A stretch of DNA of 64,000 nt from NCBI GenBank assembly GCA_963210315.1, contig OY723324.1:1-64000 (forward strand), in the 5' to 3' direction. Positions 49,601-58,835 of the stretch are shown here, in pieces; within the stretch, counting starts at the first letter, position 1; every line of letters starts with the position of its first letter. Under the pieces are notes generated by a model. That model saw only the letters and a program-made list of their open reading frames with translations. It was not told where the DNA came from and did no database searches. Position numbers and translations under genes: made by a program. Origin of the DNA: Rhynchopus euleeides (Eukaryota; Euglenozoa; Diplonemea; Diplonemida; Diplonemidae).

Positions 49601-51848
49601 TTCACCTTCTTGTTCCGTGTAGGTTGCGCCGAGTGGACTCTGCCACATCCACTATACACACAGACGCGGCGAGCCATCTGGCAGAAAAGAGACACAGAGT
49701 AAACGATATGGATGCCACGCAATGCATCCAAAGATTCCCCTATCTGGCAAAGCGGTACATATGCAAATATGCGTTGGTGTGGTTTTTGCCACACCTTTTC
49801 GCAAGCCTGTCCAACCCGCAAACGGGTTTGCCAACAAACGAATGAACGCCCGAAATTCCAAAAAGAGGTGCTGAAAGAGAAAAGGGCGCACAGCAGAATA
49901 TTGCTGCCGCAAAACCCCCCCACCCCCCCCAAACAGGGCGGGGGTGAATGGGGGTCATTTTTCACTCAGAGGGCATATCAGCTTTCTGAGGGTGGAGGGG
50001 GTGGGGATGTGCTCTGCTGAAACGTGTTGAAAAAAAAGGGCCGAAAAAATTCCATCAACTCAGAACAAGGTGCGGAAGGCGGAAGAGGAGGGGGGGGGGG
50101 GGAGGGGGGGTGGGGTTGGTATGCCTTCGCTCAGCGCAGAAAAGGCGGGCTTCCCTAACGAAATAGGGCCCCCGCAGGTTCTGACACAGGGCGAAGAAGA
50201 CTTTCCTTGACCCCCTCCCCCCCTTCCCAAAAACCATCTGTGCCCCCCGCTGGATCGTATAAAGTGACCCGAGTTTCACCTGATTTTGACCTGAGTTTGG
50301 TGGGGGCCGCAAGATCCAGCGAAAAGGCGCTCAGATAGTTCCCGCAGCTGGCGACACCGAATCATCAAAAAATACAGAATACCGCAGAGATGCACGTGTG
50401 GGTGGGGGATCGCCGGGGCCGCCTTTTTTGCCCCCCTCCCCCCCACACACCCCCAGGGGGGGGCCTGGGAGGAGGGGGCTTGTATGCATGAAAACGGATA
50501 CACACCATTCCTTCAGACACAGCAAAACAGCAAAGCAGAGACAAGGGTGGGGGGGCGCACAAGAGGGGGAGGCATTCGCTGTCGGCAAGGTACCCTTGTA
50601 TTTTGTATTTTGTTTTTTTTGGAGCAATTTTGGCCAGGGGTGGAGCTTGAAATTTGGGGTTGCGGGCTGGATCGGGTCAGATCGGGTCAGCCAATTTTTT
50701 CTCACTGAATGGGCTCCCCCCCGGTTCGTCTCAGAGATCAGTGCTCGGACCCAGCCTCCCGCGAGGGTACCGGAACTGATATGCAGCCCCGGACGCGCAA
50801 GGACTTGGTTACAAGACTAACACATGCCATAGGGGGGGTCTGGGGGGCGGAGCCCCCAGCCGCCGGAGGCCACGGTCGTGAACATCTGTGACTTGCGGGC
50901 GTACGGATTCTGTGTGAGTTGGCTGCGTCCTCCTGAGGAGACTGAGGGCGGTCTGTACTCCATTCCCTGATGTAAAGGGCTTGGGTACAAGACAGGCACA
51001 TGCCACAGGGGGGTCTGGGGGGCGGAGCCCCCCAGCCGCCGGAGGCCACGGTAGTAAACGTCTGTTGCACGGTACGGGTTGGGCAGCTTCATTTGTCCTC
51101 TATTGTGACTGTTTGAGGCCTGTGCTCATGTCGCTGGGGTCACTTTGCTCATGAAACGCCTCCTGGTCACCTTGAGACCCCAAGGCGAGGAGCCAACTTT
51201 TCCGGTTCCCCGAAATTCTATATTTTTTTTTCTTTTTACCCCTGACCTGATTTTTTGTGAGGGCCTGCAGAAAATCAGGTCAGCTGACCCGAAAAAACCC
51301 CCAAGCTCCACCCCTGATTTTGGCGTGTATTCCTCACAACACACACACTGCAAAATGCAAAAACCCCCACTGCGAGGGGCCCAGCCTCTGAGGCTGTGAG
51401 GCGCCCCTCACAGTGCAGGTGAGAGAATGCAGCGAAACGCGCCAGTTTTCGGCACCGGAGCGGAGACCTGTACAGCATTGGATGGGGGAGGGGTTCTGAA
51501 CAAAAAGAGACCATGCAGGGGGGGAGGGCGTTTCTATGTCGTGACGCACCGTTGTGCATCACTGACGCCTCGGCACAGCGTATCTTCCGACTGCTGTGTG
51601 TGTGTAATATGAAACGTTTGCAATCATCTTGTTTCTTTTTTCGACGTTTTTTTTTGTCTTTTGTATCTTGGCTTTGTTGCACCGCGTTCTTGTTGTCCAA
51701 GAGCGTCACACTTGAGATTCACCCAGACCTTGGTGGTTGCTTCCGGCGTTGCCGCCCGCTGGCGATACCGCCAGGAGATATGAGACACCACCAACAATCG
51801 TCAGCTGTTCCGATCGCCGGGACGTCCTCAGGTAGGCGACTCCGCGCT
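46613..51848. other. 5.2 kb gene-poor interval
   Basis: Contains many G- or C-runs (for example 47850-47872 and 50089-50108), A/T-tracts, and the dispersed hairpin repeat at 50715-51075. Open frames here are short, low-complexity and differ in strand; none has a recognisable domain. Small or split genes could be missed. Confidence 0.45.
50715..51075. repeat. Dispersed GC-rich hairpin repeat, minus copy
   Basis: Inverted relative of 28870-29215, including the flank ...GAGATCAGTGCTCGG and two GGGGGGCGGAGCCCCCC-type hairpins (near 50838 and 51017). Confidence 0.75.
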
Positions 51849-53615
51849 TCAGCACTGCCTTGCCTGCAGCGGGGTGTTGGGGACAAACCGCACCTCAGAC
51901 GGCCCGCCCTTCTTTGTCGACAGCTTGATGACCTGTGTGATATGATGGGTGTGTTGTGTGCAGTGGGTGACAGCCTCAGGGCTCCGCTTGTTATGCGCGT
52001 GTGTCCACAAAGGGAGAACATGGCCCACTCGGAGCCTCAACACTGCAGCATGATGGCATGGTCACAACGGGGGGTGGGGTGTGGGGCACTGCTGGCATAC
52101 CGAGTGTCCCTTGTGGACCTGCTCACCGCCTGCCACCAGCACCCCCTCGTAGGTCTCGCAGGGCGCGGGGTACAGCGTGGGGTAGAGGGGCCCGTCGCAG
52201 TTGCAGATGAACACCTTGACAGGGTTCAGGGAGGTCTTGGCGTAGTGCGCGTTCTTCGGGCGGTCCTTCAGCAGCAGCACGGGGCGGCTAGTCAGCAGCA
52301 GGTGCGGGCACAGCCCTGTCGGGAGGCCTGCAATCGGCACCAGCCCGGGCACGACGGCAAACCCGCAGGACACCTCTGTCTTGACCAGCACGTCGTCGCC
52401 ACCCAGCTCGACCAGGCGGGCAACCGGGATGAGGCCCTCAGGGGCTGCCACCATCACGTTGGCCCCCACGTAGCACTGCCCGTGCTTGGCGCAGATGAAG
52501 ACACAGTCGCTGAACTTAGAGTGGGGGGGCAGGCCTGTGAGGGACACGACCTTCGCATCGTGCCCGCCTTCGGACACAAGGCAGCGCTCCCCGCCGTGGC
52601 GTGCCTGGTACCCCACGATGATCCTGTCGTTGCCACCCTTCGAGTCAGCCAGCAGGATGCGGTCGTAGAACTCCTGGAGGCGGCCCTCGTTGTCGACGAA
52701 GGCGATGCCCTTGCATGTGTCTGCTGCAGGGGGCTTGGCACGGATCAGCAGGGGCGCGTTGTAGGTCAGCGCCTTGCGGAATGCGCGCGGGTTGAACAGT
52801 GTCGGGAACAGCGCCACACGGTAGAACATCATTGTCTCCCCCCTGCCCTGCAGGCAGGACACGAAGCACGGAGTGCCGAAGTGCATGCTGCCAGTCTTCA
52901 GGTCGGAGATGAACACAATGTCCGAGTCGGGCCCCAGCGTGATCGTGGGTGTGGGCACGTCGTCGAACACGCCACTCTGCAGCTCGTCCTCGCGAATCAC
53001 CACCTCCGTCTGCTCCCCGGTGTTGATGAAGACACGGTGCGCAAGGTGCACCGTCCCGTCCTTCTCCACGATGAACTGCCCCTCGTCATCCGTCGACTGG
53101 AAGGACCTCTGGTACTCCCTCAACCTCACCTCGATGAGGTGCCCCACGCCCTGGCTGTCCATCTGGATGATGCTGACTGTGCGCTTCGACGGCTCCGGGT
53201 CCTCCTGCGCGCGGTTCCACGTCAGCAGCTGCTGCGGCTCCCACTGCAGCTGCAGGGGGGGCGACGAAAGCGTCTGCATGCAGTCGATCGGGATGTCAGC
53301 AAACGGCGAGTTCTCCATCCGCACCAGCGGCACCTCCCGCTTGATGGGCGACTCGTAGTCCGGCAGCAGGGCCTGTGGAATCGGGGCAGGGCGGTCCACC
53401 ACCAGGAGGCGCCCCTCCGAGTCGATGTGGATCTCCCGCACGGCAGGCAGCGTGCGCCCCTCCGGCGTCACCACAAAGCTCTCAGGCGTGGTGGGCAGGC
53501 TCCGGGGGCTGGTCCCGCAGAAGGAGTCCGTCAGCCCCACGCTCAGCGCGTCGCTCGTCATCCTGCGCATCGGGCTCTCCAGCATGTGCGGGTCCATCGC
53601 TGCGACGCCAGGCAT
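51849..53615 (-). CDS. Unknown conserved-looking protein, two exons
   Basis: Exons 53615-52101 (505 codons) and 51932-51849 (27 codons plus stop). The joined protein has 532 residues. I do not recognise a family. The middle shows repeated beta-strand-like segments with DSEGRL/DNEGRL/DDEGQF/VEKDGTVHL motifs, suggesting a beta-propeller or beta-solenoid; no signal peptide, membrane segment or catalytic motif is evident. The N-terminus has SP/TP sites (ESPMRRMT, TSPRSLPTTPES) that could be phosphorylated. The start is the first ATG; a second lies at 53597. The second exon is inferred from splice sites, and joining removes the premature-looking tail of the one-exon reading. Confidence 0.7.
51933..52100 (-). 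other. Inferred intron in unknown protein gene
   Basis: 168 nt; donor GTATGC, acceptor ATCACACAG, phase 0. Joining gives ...QVHKGHS-VIKLSTKK... and a stop after LQARQC. The donor resembles that of the cyclase intron. Confidence 0.65.
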
Positions 53616-53717
53616 GATGCTGTTGCTGCCTTGCCTTGCTGCCACAGAACAGGGGCGCTAGGAGGTACCGCTGGGACAAGAGATGTGTCCTCCCACGACA
53701 AAGGGTGGGGCTGGGTC

Positions 53718-53748
<31 letters not shown>
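53718..53748. repeat. (GA)n microsatellite
   Basis: About 15 GA dinucleotides upstream of the unknown protein gene. Confidence 0.9.
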
Positions 53749-53749
<1 letters not shown>

Positions 53750-54354
53750 TATGTGTGGATGAGCGCTTCTGGCTCTTGCTTTGTGTAAGGCGAATGAGTT
53801 TGCCTGCGTGGCGGGTGTGTGCTGGTGTCGGGGTGCCGTGTGTCTTCACTCGTTATGCAGGTTGTGTCTGAGATCCAGCACAGAGAGGGGCGGGGTAGAA
53901 TGTAAAAAGGGGAGGGGGGGTTTGCGGGATAGCGGTCGGCTGCGGTGATATACCCATTCCTTCTGCGGGTACACTCGACCATCTGCCGGGGAAACACTTC
54001 TCTAAATAGCAGCTCGCCCCCCAGTGCGGCAGGCAGCAATACAAACTCTAGTACAACACACAACAACACCCCGGGCATGAGACACACAGACGTACTTCTT
54101 TCCACTGGGTGGGGGTGGGACTGGCCCTCTGTTCACACTGGACCACCCTCTGCAACGGCAGGGCGGGCAGGGGCCCTCACGACCCGGTGTGACACACTTG
54201 AGAAAAAATGAGGGGCGGCTTACTAGCCCCCCACCGGACTGGCTGGCCGTGACTGCGACTGGTCGTGAGGCCCCCCTCAGGCACCTCAGCACCTTGTCTG
54301 TCCAGAGAGCTCAAGCCCCAGACTCCCACACACGATACCACGGCAGGTGGCGTG
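53749..54354. other. Intergenic, no gene seen
   Basis: No motif or convincing frame between the two genes. Confidence 0.5.
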
Positions 54355-55221
54355 TCACAGCCCAAGCTGCAACTCGAGATTTGTGAGGCGCCCTTTCACG
54401 TTGTACGGCGCAGGGGGGTGCGGGTCAGGAGACAGCACGCCGCCAGCCCCGGACACAGCGACGCCTGTGGGGGCTGGGAGGCGTGCGCTGTGGTCCAGCT
54501 CCAGCGCAGCCAGGCGGGACTGCATGGCGGCGAGGGTGGTGCCGAGGTCGGGGTGTGCCGGGGGCATAGGGGACATCGCTGTGCCCCGCAGCTGGGACAG
54601 CTCCGCCTGCAGGCTGTGGACCTGCGCCCGCACCGCAGACAGCTCTTGCTGCAGCTGGGGGTCCGCCTGTGTGTGCACCAATGCCTCCATGTCCTTGGCG
54701 TGCATCAGCGCGGTGTCGCGTTCTGCCTCCGACTGCAGTAGCAGCTTGTGGAAGTGGCCCGCCTGCTGTGCGGCGGCGTTCAGCTCCCCGAGCTTCGCTT
54801 CCAGCTCGCGGCACCGTTCGCCGTGCTGCTCACGCGCGCGCTCGCTCTCTTCCAGCTGGGCACGGAGGCGCAGCACACCCTCCTCCTCCACAGCAAGGCG
54901 CTGCCTGGCGTGCGCCAACTCAGCGTCCTTGTCGGCAAGGAGCAGCCCGACAGCGCCCCGCAGGTCGCTCTCGCTGAGACCGATGGGCATGGCGGCAGCA
55001 GCAGCAGCACCGTTGGCTGCAATCTGCATGCCTTGGGTTGCCGTGTCCACGAGCGGCTGCTGAGGAATGTGCGGATGCGGCTGCTGCTGCTGCTGCGATG
55101 TCGGAGGCAGGACAGGCGCGTACGACCGCGATTGGGGGTGGTGCTTCTGGGGTGTGTACCCGTACTGATCGGCAAGGCGCTCTCGTGCGAGACGCACACG
55201 CACATCCTGCGTGTCCATCAT
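54355..55221 (-). CDS. Coiled-coil protein
   Basis: 288-289 residues, starting at one of two adjacent ATGs (55221 or 55218). A Gln-run (QQQQQ) and an Ala-rich stretch lie near residues 45-75. A predicted long coiled coil follows, from about residue 85 to 215, with heptad-like Leu/Ala spacing (for example LAHARQRLAVEEEGVLRLRA). The C-terminus is Pro/Gly-rich and ends in a short helix (GRLTNLELQLGL). No enzyme motif. Function unknown; a structural or adaptor role is the simplest guess. Confidence 0.7.
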   Translation of the reverse strand: MMDTQDVRVRLARERLADQYGYTPQKHHPQSRSYAPVLPPTSQQQQQPHPHIPQQPLVDTATQGMQIAANGAAAAAAMPIGLSESDLRGAVGLLLADKDAELAHARQRLAVEEEGVLRLRAQLEESERAREQHGERCRELEAKLGELNAAAQQAGHFHKLLLQSEAERDTALMHAKDMEALVHTQADPQLQQELSAVRAQVHSLQAELSQLRGTAMSPMPPAHPDLGTTLAAMQSRLAALELDHSARLPAPTGVAVSGAGGVLSPDPHPPAPYNVKGRLTNLELQLGL

Positions 55222-56128
55222 CGCAGGAGCGCGGTGCCCCACCCTGTGAATGGCGGTGGTGTACAAGGCTGGCAGAGACAAGAGACACCAGGGCAGAGGG
55301 TAGGACTACCCTTCGGTTTTGGGGGGAAAAGGTCAATCTTATCGGGTGGGGGGGTGAGGGCTGGGGGCGCACATCCCACGCCGCTGATATTAACTCCACA
55401 CCGCACACACACAGCTGTGTTGCGCAGGACTGTGCGAGACAGCAAAGCCGGCACCCAAAGCCAGGCACTGCCAGCTGGCCGCTTATACGACGGACCTCAA
55501 GGGACGAATAAAAACACTACCGCAATGCAATGGTTACAATAGCGTCATGTAGGCTAGGGCTCGGTGGGAACGGAGCTGACATGCAATGCATCTGAATACA
55601 CATGCGACGGCACAGCGGTGATCCACTGACCAAGATGCCAGGATGTAGAAGGCACACTACTGGAGAGTCTTTGTACCAAACAGGCCGCCTCATATCGCAT
55701 TGCCTTCTTCGTGGCAAAACCAGTCATCAGTTTCCACACTTCTGGCGTGCACCCCGCAAGCAGGGCATGCCAGCACAGCTCCATTGAAACGTGGCCACCG
55801 CCGCACCCCGCACCTGTCGTCTGCCTCCATCAGAGGAAGCGCATGGTTGGGAGGGCGACAAGTGGGGGGGTAAACTCGCCGGGGCAGCCGTACCCAGTTA
55901 TCCCCCTGTGTAGCGCCCCTAGAAGCGCCCAGCTGGAGCGCCTCCCCCCCCTCGCGATCCGAGGGTTGCAGATCGCACGGAAATGAAACACCACCCCCAC
56001 CCCCCCACCCCCCTCCCCCCTCTCCATCCCCCCCTGCCACAGCTCCCTCCCCCTATCACCCACCCCACCCCACCCCACCCCCTCTGCCCTGCGGAGACAT
56101 GTCTCTCTCGCCCTCATCCCCGCTTCAC
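55222..56128. other. Intergenic with pyrimidine-rich block
   Basis: 55985-56090 is nearly all C, T and A with long C-runs, immediately 3' of the MgtE-like stop. Two short minus frames near 55554-55820 have no recognisable domain. Confidence 0.5.
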
Positions 56129-56977
56129 TCAAGGGGGCTTGTGCCCTGTGGTGTCCCTGGGGTCCATGCGCAGGGGAATGGCCCCCGCCGGCTTGGCATC
56201 TGCCAGCAGCCAGAGGCTGATCTGGCATGTGATGAGCACGCCTACGACGTCCATCACAACCTGTATCGCGGGGGCGGCGTGTTCTCGGTTGATGCCGATC
56301 TGTTCGAAGAAGAAGGGGAGGCAGGCTCCTATCACGACGGAGGAGAGCACGATGAAGAAGAGGGACAGGCAGATCGCACAGACGGACAGCAGTGCGTAGC
56401 TGTCGCCGTACTTCTCCGAGGAGTCGTAGAAGAGGTAGACGCGTGCCACCGCTGTGAAGGAGAGGATCAGCGCACAGGCGAAGCCTATCGCCACCTCCCG
56501 CATGAGCACCGTGCGGAAGTTTTTGAGGCTGTACTCCCCAGTGACAAGCCCCGTGATGCTGTGCACGCAGGCCTGGTTGCCCGCGTTGCCCCCCGCCCCC
56601 ACCAGCATGGTGAGGAACAGCGGGATGATGACGTGCTCGCTCACCAGCTTCTCATACGCCTCCAGGATGAACTGGCTCATGCTCTGCAGCATCATCAGCG
56701 TGATCAGCACAGTGGTGCGGCGCCACACTGTCGAGATCACGATCCGCATCGATGAGTTGGAGTGCTGCGGGCGGTGCGCACCCACAGCCATGTGCCCCGG
56801 GGGATGCCCGTGGCTGTGGTGCATGCCCCACTTCACGCCGTCTCCCGCCGTCGGGGAGCAGTGCGGCGTCGACTTGTCCCCTGCCGCAATCAGGTGGTCT
56901 GTGTGCACCCGGGGGGATCCTGCCCCCCCCGCAGACGGTGTACGGCGCCCCATTTCAATGGGCGCGCCTTGGCTCAT
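56129..56977 (-). CDS. MgtE/SLC41-like magnesium channel, membrane core
   Basis: 282 residues from the first ATG (the longer frame to 57151 starts at a GTG and is unlikely). About 75 residues of Gly/His/Ser-rich N-terminus precede one MgtE-type membrane domain with five hydrophobic segments: TVLITLMMLQSMSQFIL, IIPLFLTMLVGAGGNAG, VAIGFACALILSFTAVARVYLFY, LSVCAICLSLFFIVLSSVVIGACL and VVMDVVGVLITCQISLWLLA. The signature GAGGNAGNQA is the family hallmark near the pore. Bacterial MgtE has cytosolic N and CBS domains and works as a dimer; SLC41 carries two such domains in one chain. Here there is one and no CBS, so a dimer is expected. Histidines in HHSHGHPPGH may bind metal. Confidence 0.85.
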   Translation of the reverse strand: MSQGAPIEMGRRTPSAGGAGSPRVHTDHLIAAGDKSTPHCSPTAGDGVKWGMHHSHGHPPGHMAVGAHRPQHSNSSMRIVISTVWRRTTVLITLMMLQSMSQFILEAYEKLVSEHVIIPLFLTMLVGAGGNAGNQACVHSITGLVTGEYSLKNFRTVLMREVAIGFACALILSFTAVARVYLFYDSSEKYGDSYALLSVCAICLSLFFIVLSSVVIGACLPFFFEQIGINREHAAPAIQVVMDVVGVLITCQISLWLLADAKPAGAIPLRMDPRDTTGHKPP

Positions 56978-57863
56978 CGCCGCATGAACAGGCGGCCCGC
57001 CTGCAGAGGAGGTGGGGTGGAGAGACAGGCGAAGGGTTGTTGCTGCTGTTGTGTTCCCGAGAGACGACCTGCCCCCTTCGCTCTTTCTGCGAAGGCCTCG
57101 CCTTCCTCTCCCAGATATGCAGAAGGCGGGGCACCAGGGCCCGGTTCTCACACTTGCCGTGTCCTCTCTCGGGGAGACACTGTGCTATTCCAGCACGCTA
57201 AATTCCCAGCCCACCGCGCTGTGTGCGCTGAGAGCTCACAAAACATTGGCTGCAAAGCGACACAGTCTGACACACGGCGAGAGCAGGGCGTGCCCGGGAG
57301 ACAGCAACAGTGATGATGTCTGGGGGGACGGGGGCGGGGCCCTCACTCTCCAGTTTCGTTGGGCTGGGTAGGTGGGGCATCTAGCCAGGGGTTAGCGCAA
57401 GCGGGATGCGCTGCCACGTCAGTGGCAGCCGCGACCGCGGGGGGGGAGAGAACCCACGCCTCCCCCTGCCCCACCATGCACCCGCCTTGGGCTTGTTGGC
57501 CTGTTGCAGGTGTTTGCTCCTCCCCGAGCGGGCTTCCGTACAGGTCGCAGCACACAACCCACCACACACGCGTTTACCTTTTTGTGTAGTGTCGGTGGCA
57601 CCGAGCAAGCTTTGGTGCTGCCTCACACACACGGTAATCTTTTAAGGTTCGTGTAGGTCACACCGAGCGAGCTCTGGTGGTACACACACCAACACGTGAA
57701 CCTTGTGAGAGTGGCGCAGAGCACACTGAGCACCTGCTCTTGATATGATCCACTGCCGCACACACGTGGTGTTTAGCAGTGGTGCTGAACGCAACACAGC
57801 AAACCCGTGAGAACCCTTGATGGTGTGATGATGCGGTCTGATCTGCTCCGCACAGACACAGAC
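56978..57863. other. Intergenic with imperfect direct repeats
   Basis: 57590-57780 has three loose copies of a ~65 bp block with CACCGAGC(A/G)AGCT(T/C)TGGTG and CACACACG/CACACACC motifs. They lie between the 3' end of the 57864 gene and the start of the magnesium channel gene. A related motif occurs near 49330. Confidence 0.45.
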
Positions 57864-58835
57864 CTACGCCGATGCAGCGTCGTGCAGGCTATCCGGGAAC
57901 AGCTGGCGTGCCAGATGAGGCGTGCCTGCAGCAGTGAAGGCGTCCGTCAGGAGGTGCTGCACCTTGAGCAGCTCAGCCTCCTGCCTGAGAAAGTCGCGCG
58001 TGTAGAGTGCCACCTCAGAGGCTAGGCGGAAAGCACTCTGGTGCAGAGGGTGTGCCGCACCGCACGCCAGCACGCGCACACAGCACTGCAGCAGCAGCGC
58101 CAGGTCGGTGTCGGCCCGCAGCGTGTGGCCCCCGCGCATCGCCACCAGCGCCAGCCGTGCCACCTGGCGGAACTGATCCGGTGCCAGGGTGGGGTGTGCC
58201 TCACCCTCCCCGAGCTCCCCGCGTGTCGTGTCCAGCCATTGTGCCGCGTGGGCCGACACCAGCCCACGCAGGGCAAAACCGGTGTCGGCATGCGTGGCCT
58301 CGCCACTGTGCTGCATCATGCCGTGGAACAGCAGCACGGCATCGGCGTCGCGCTGCAGCGAGGCCACCTCCAGCAGGCGCCGCAGCAGCAGTGGGGAGAG
58401 CGCATCCGCAGCCACGCCGTGCGGCTGCAGCACCTCCTCCACGAACTGCAGCGAGCCCTGCGCGCGGTAATGCGGCAGCTCCAGCAGCGCGGCATAGCAC
58501 TCGTCGTCGAGCGGCGTGTGCCCCTGCGCCTGTGCCTCAGCTGCGTAGTGCTGTGCCAGCTCGCTGTCCCCTGCGATGCAGGCGGCAACGATGACCACCG
58601 AGTAGCTCTTGGGGAGCGGCACCCCCGCGTCATCCCTGGCGACGTGCAGCCGCTGCCGTGCCATCTGCAGGCTGCGCCTGTGGTCCGCGTCGCCCCCAGC
58701 AGAGCTGCGGAAGACATCCCGCAGCGCACCCGCCGTCTGTGTGTCAGGGCATGGCCCTGGCTGCGCCGCACCGCTGCACAGGCGCAGTCCAGCAGGAGGG
58801 CAGCGCAGGGCCTGCCGCTGCAACGCACGCCGCAT
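57864..58835 (-). CDS. Helical-repeat protein, probably mitochondrial (PPR-like)
   Basis: 323 residues from the first ATG. The N-terminus MRRALQRQALRCPPAGLRLCSGA is Arg-rich without acid residues, as in mitochondrial targeting peptides. The rest is made of paired helices with a spacing near 35 residues (SYSVVIVAACIAGDSELAQHYAAEAQAQGHTPLDDECYAALLE; LSPLLLRRLLEVASLQRDADAVLLFHGMM), like pentatricopeptide repeats, though the match is weak. PPR proteins usually bind organelle RNA. Alternatives are TPR or another alpha-solenoid. Confidence 0.6.
   Translation of the reverse strand: MRRALQRQALRCPPAGLRLCSGAAQPGPCPDTQTAGALRDVFRSSAGGDADHRRSLQMARQRLHVARDDAGVPLPKSYSVVIVAACIAGDSELAQHYAAEAQAQGHTPLDDECYAALLELPHYRAQGSLQFVEEVLQPHGVAADALSPLLLRRLLEVASLQRDADAVLLFHGMMQHSGEATHADTGFALRGLVSAHAAQWLDTTRGELGEGEAHPTLAPDQFRQVARLALVAMRGGHTLRADTDLALLLQCCVRVLACGAAHPLHQSAFRLASEVALYTRDFLRQEAELLKVQHLLTDAFTAAGTPHLARQLFPDSLHDAASA

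Noticed and set aside
51513..53720. Plus-strand 735-codon frame
   Set aside because: Antisense shadow of the unknown minus-strand gene; His/Val/Leu/Gln-rich reverse-frame composition and no domain.
56978..57151. Longer start for the magnesium channel
   Set aside because: It needs a GTG start and adds low-complexity sequence; the first ATG is at 56977.
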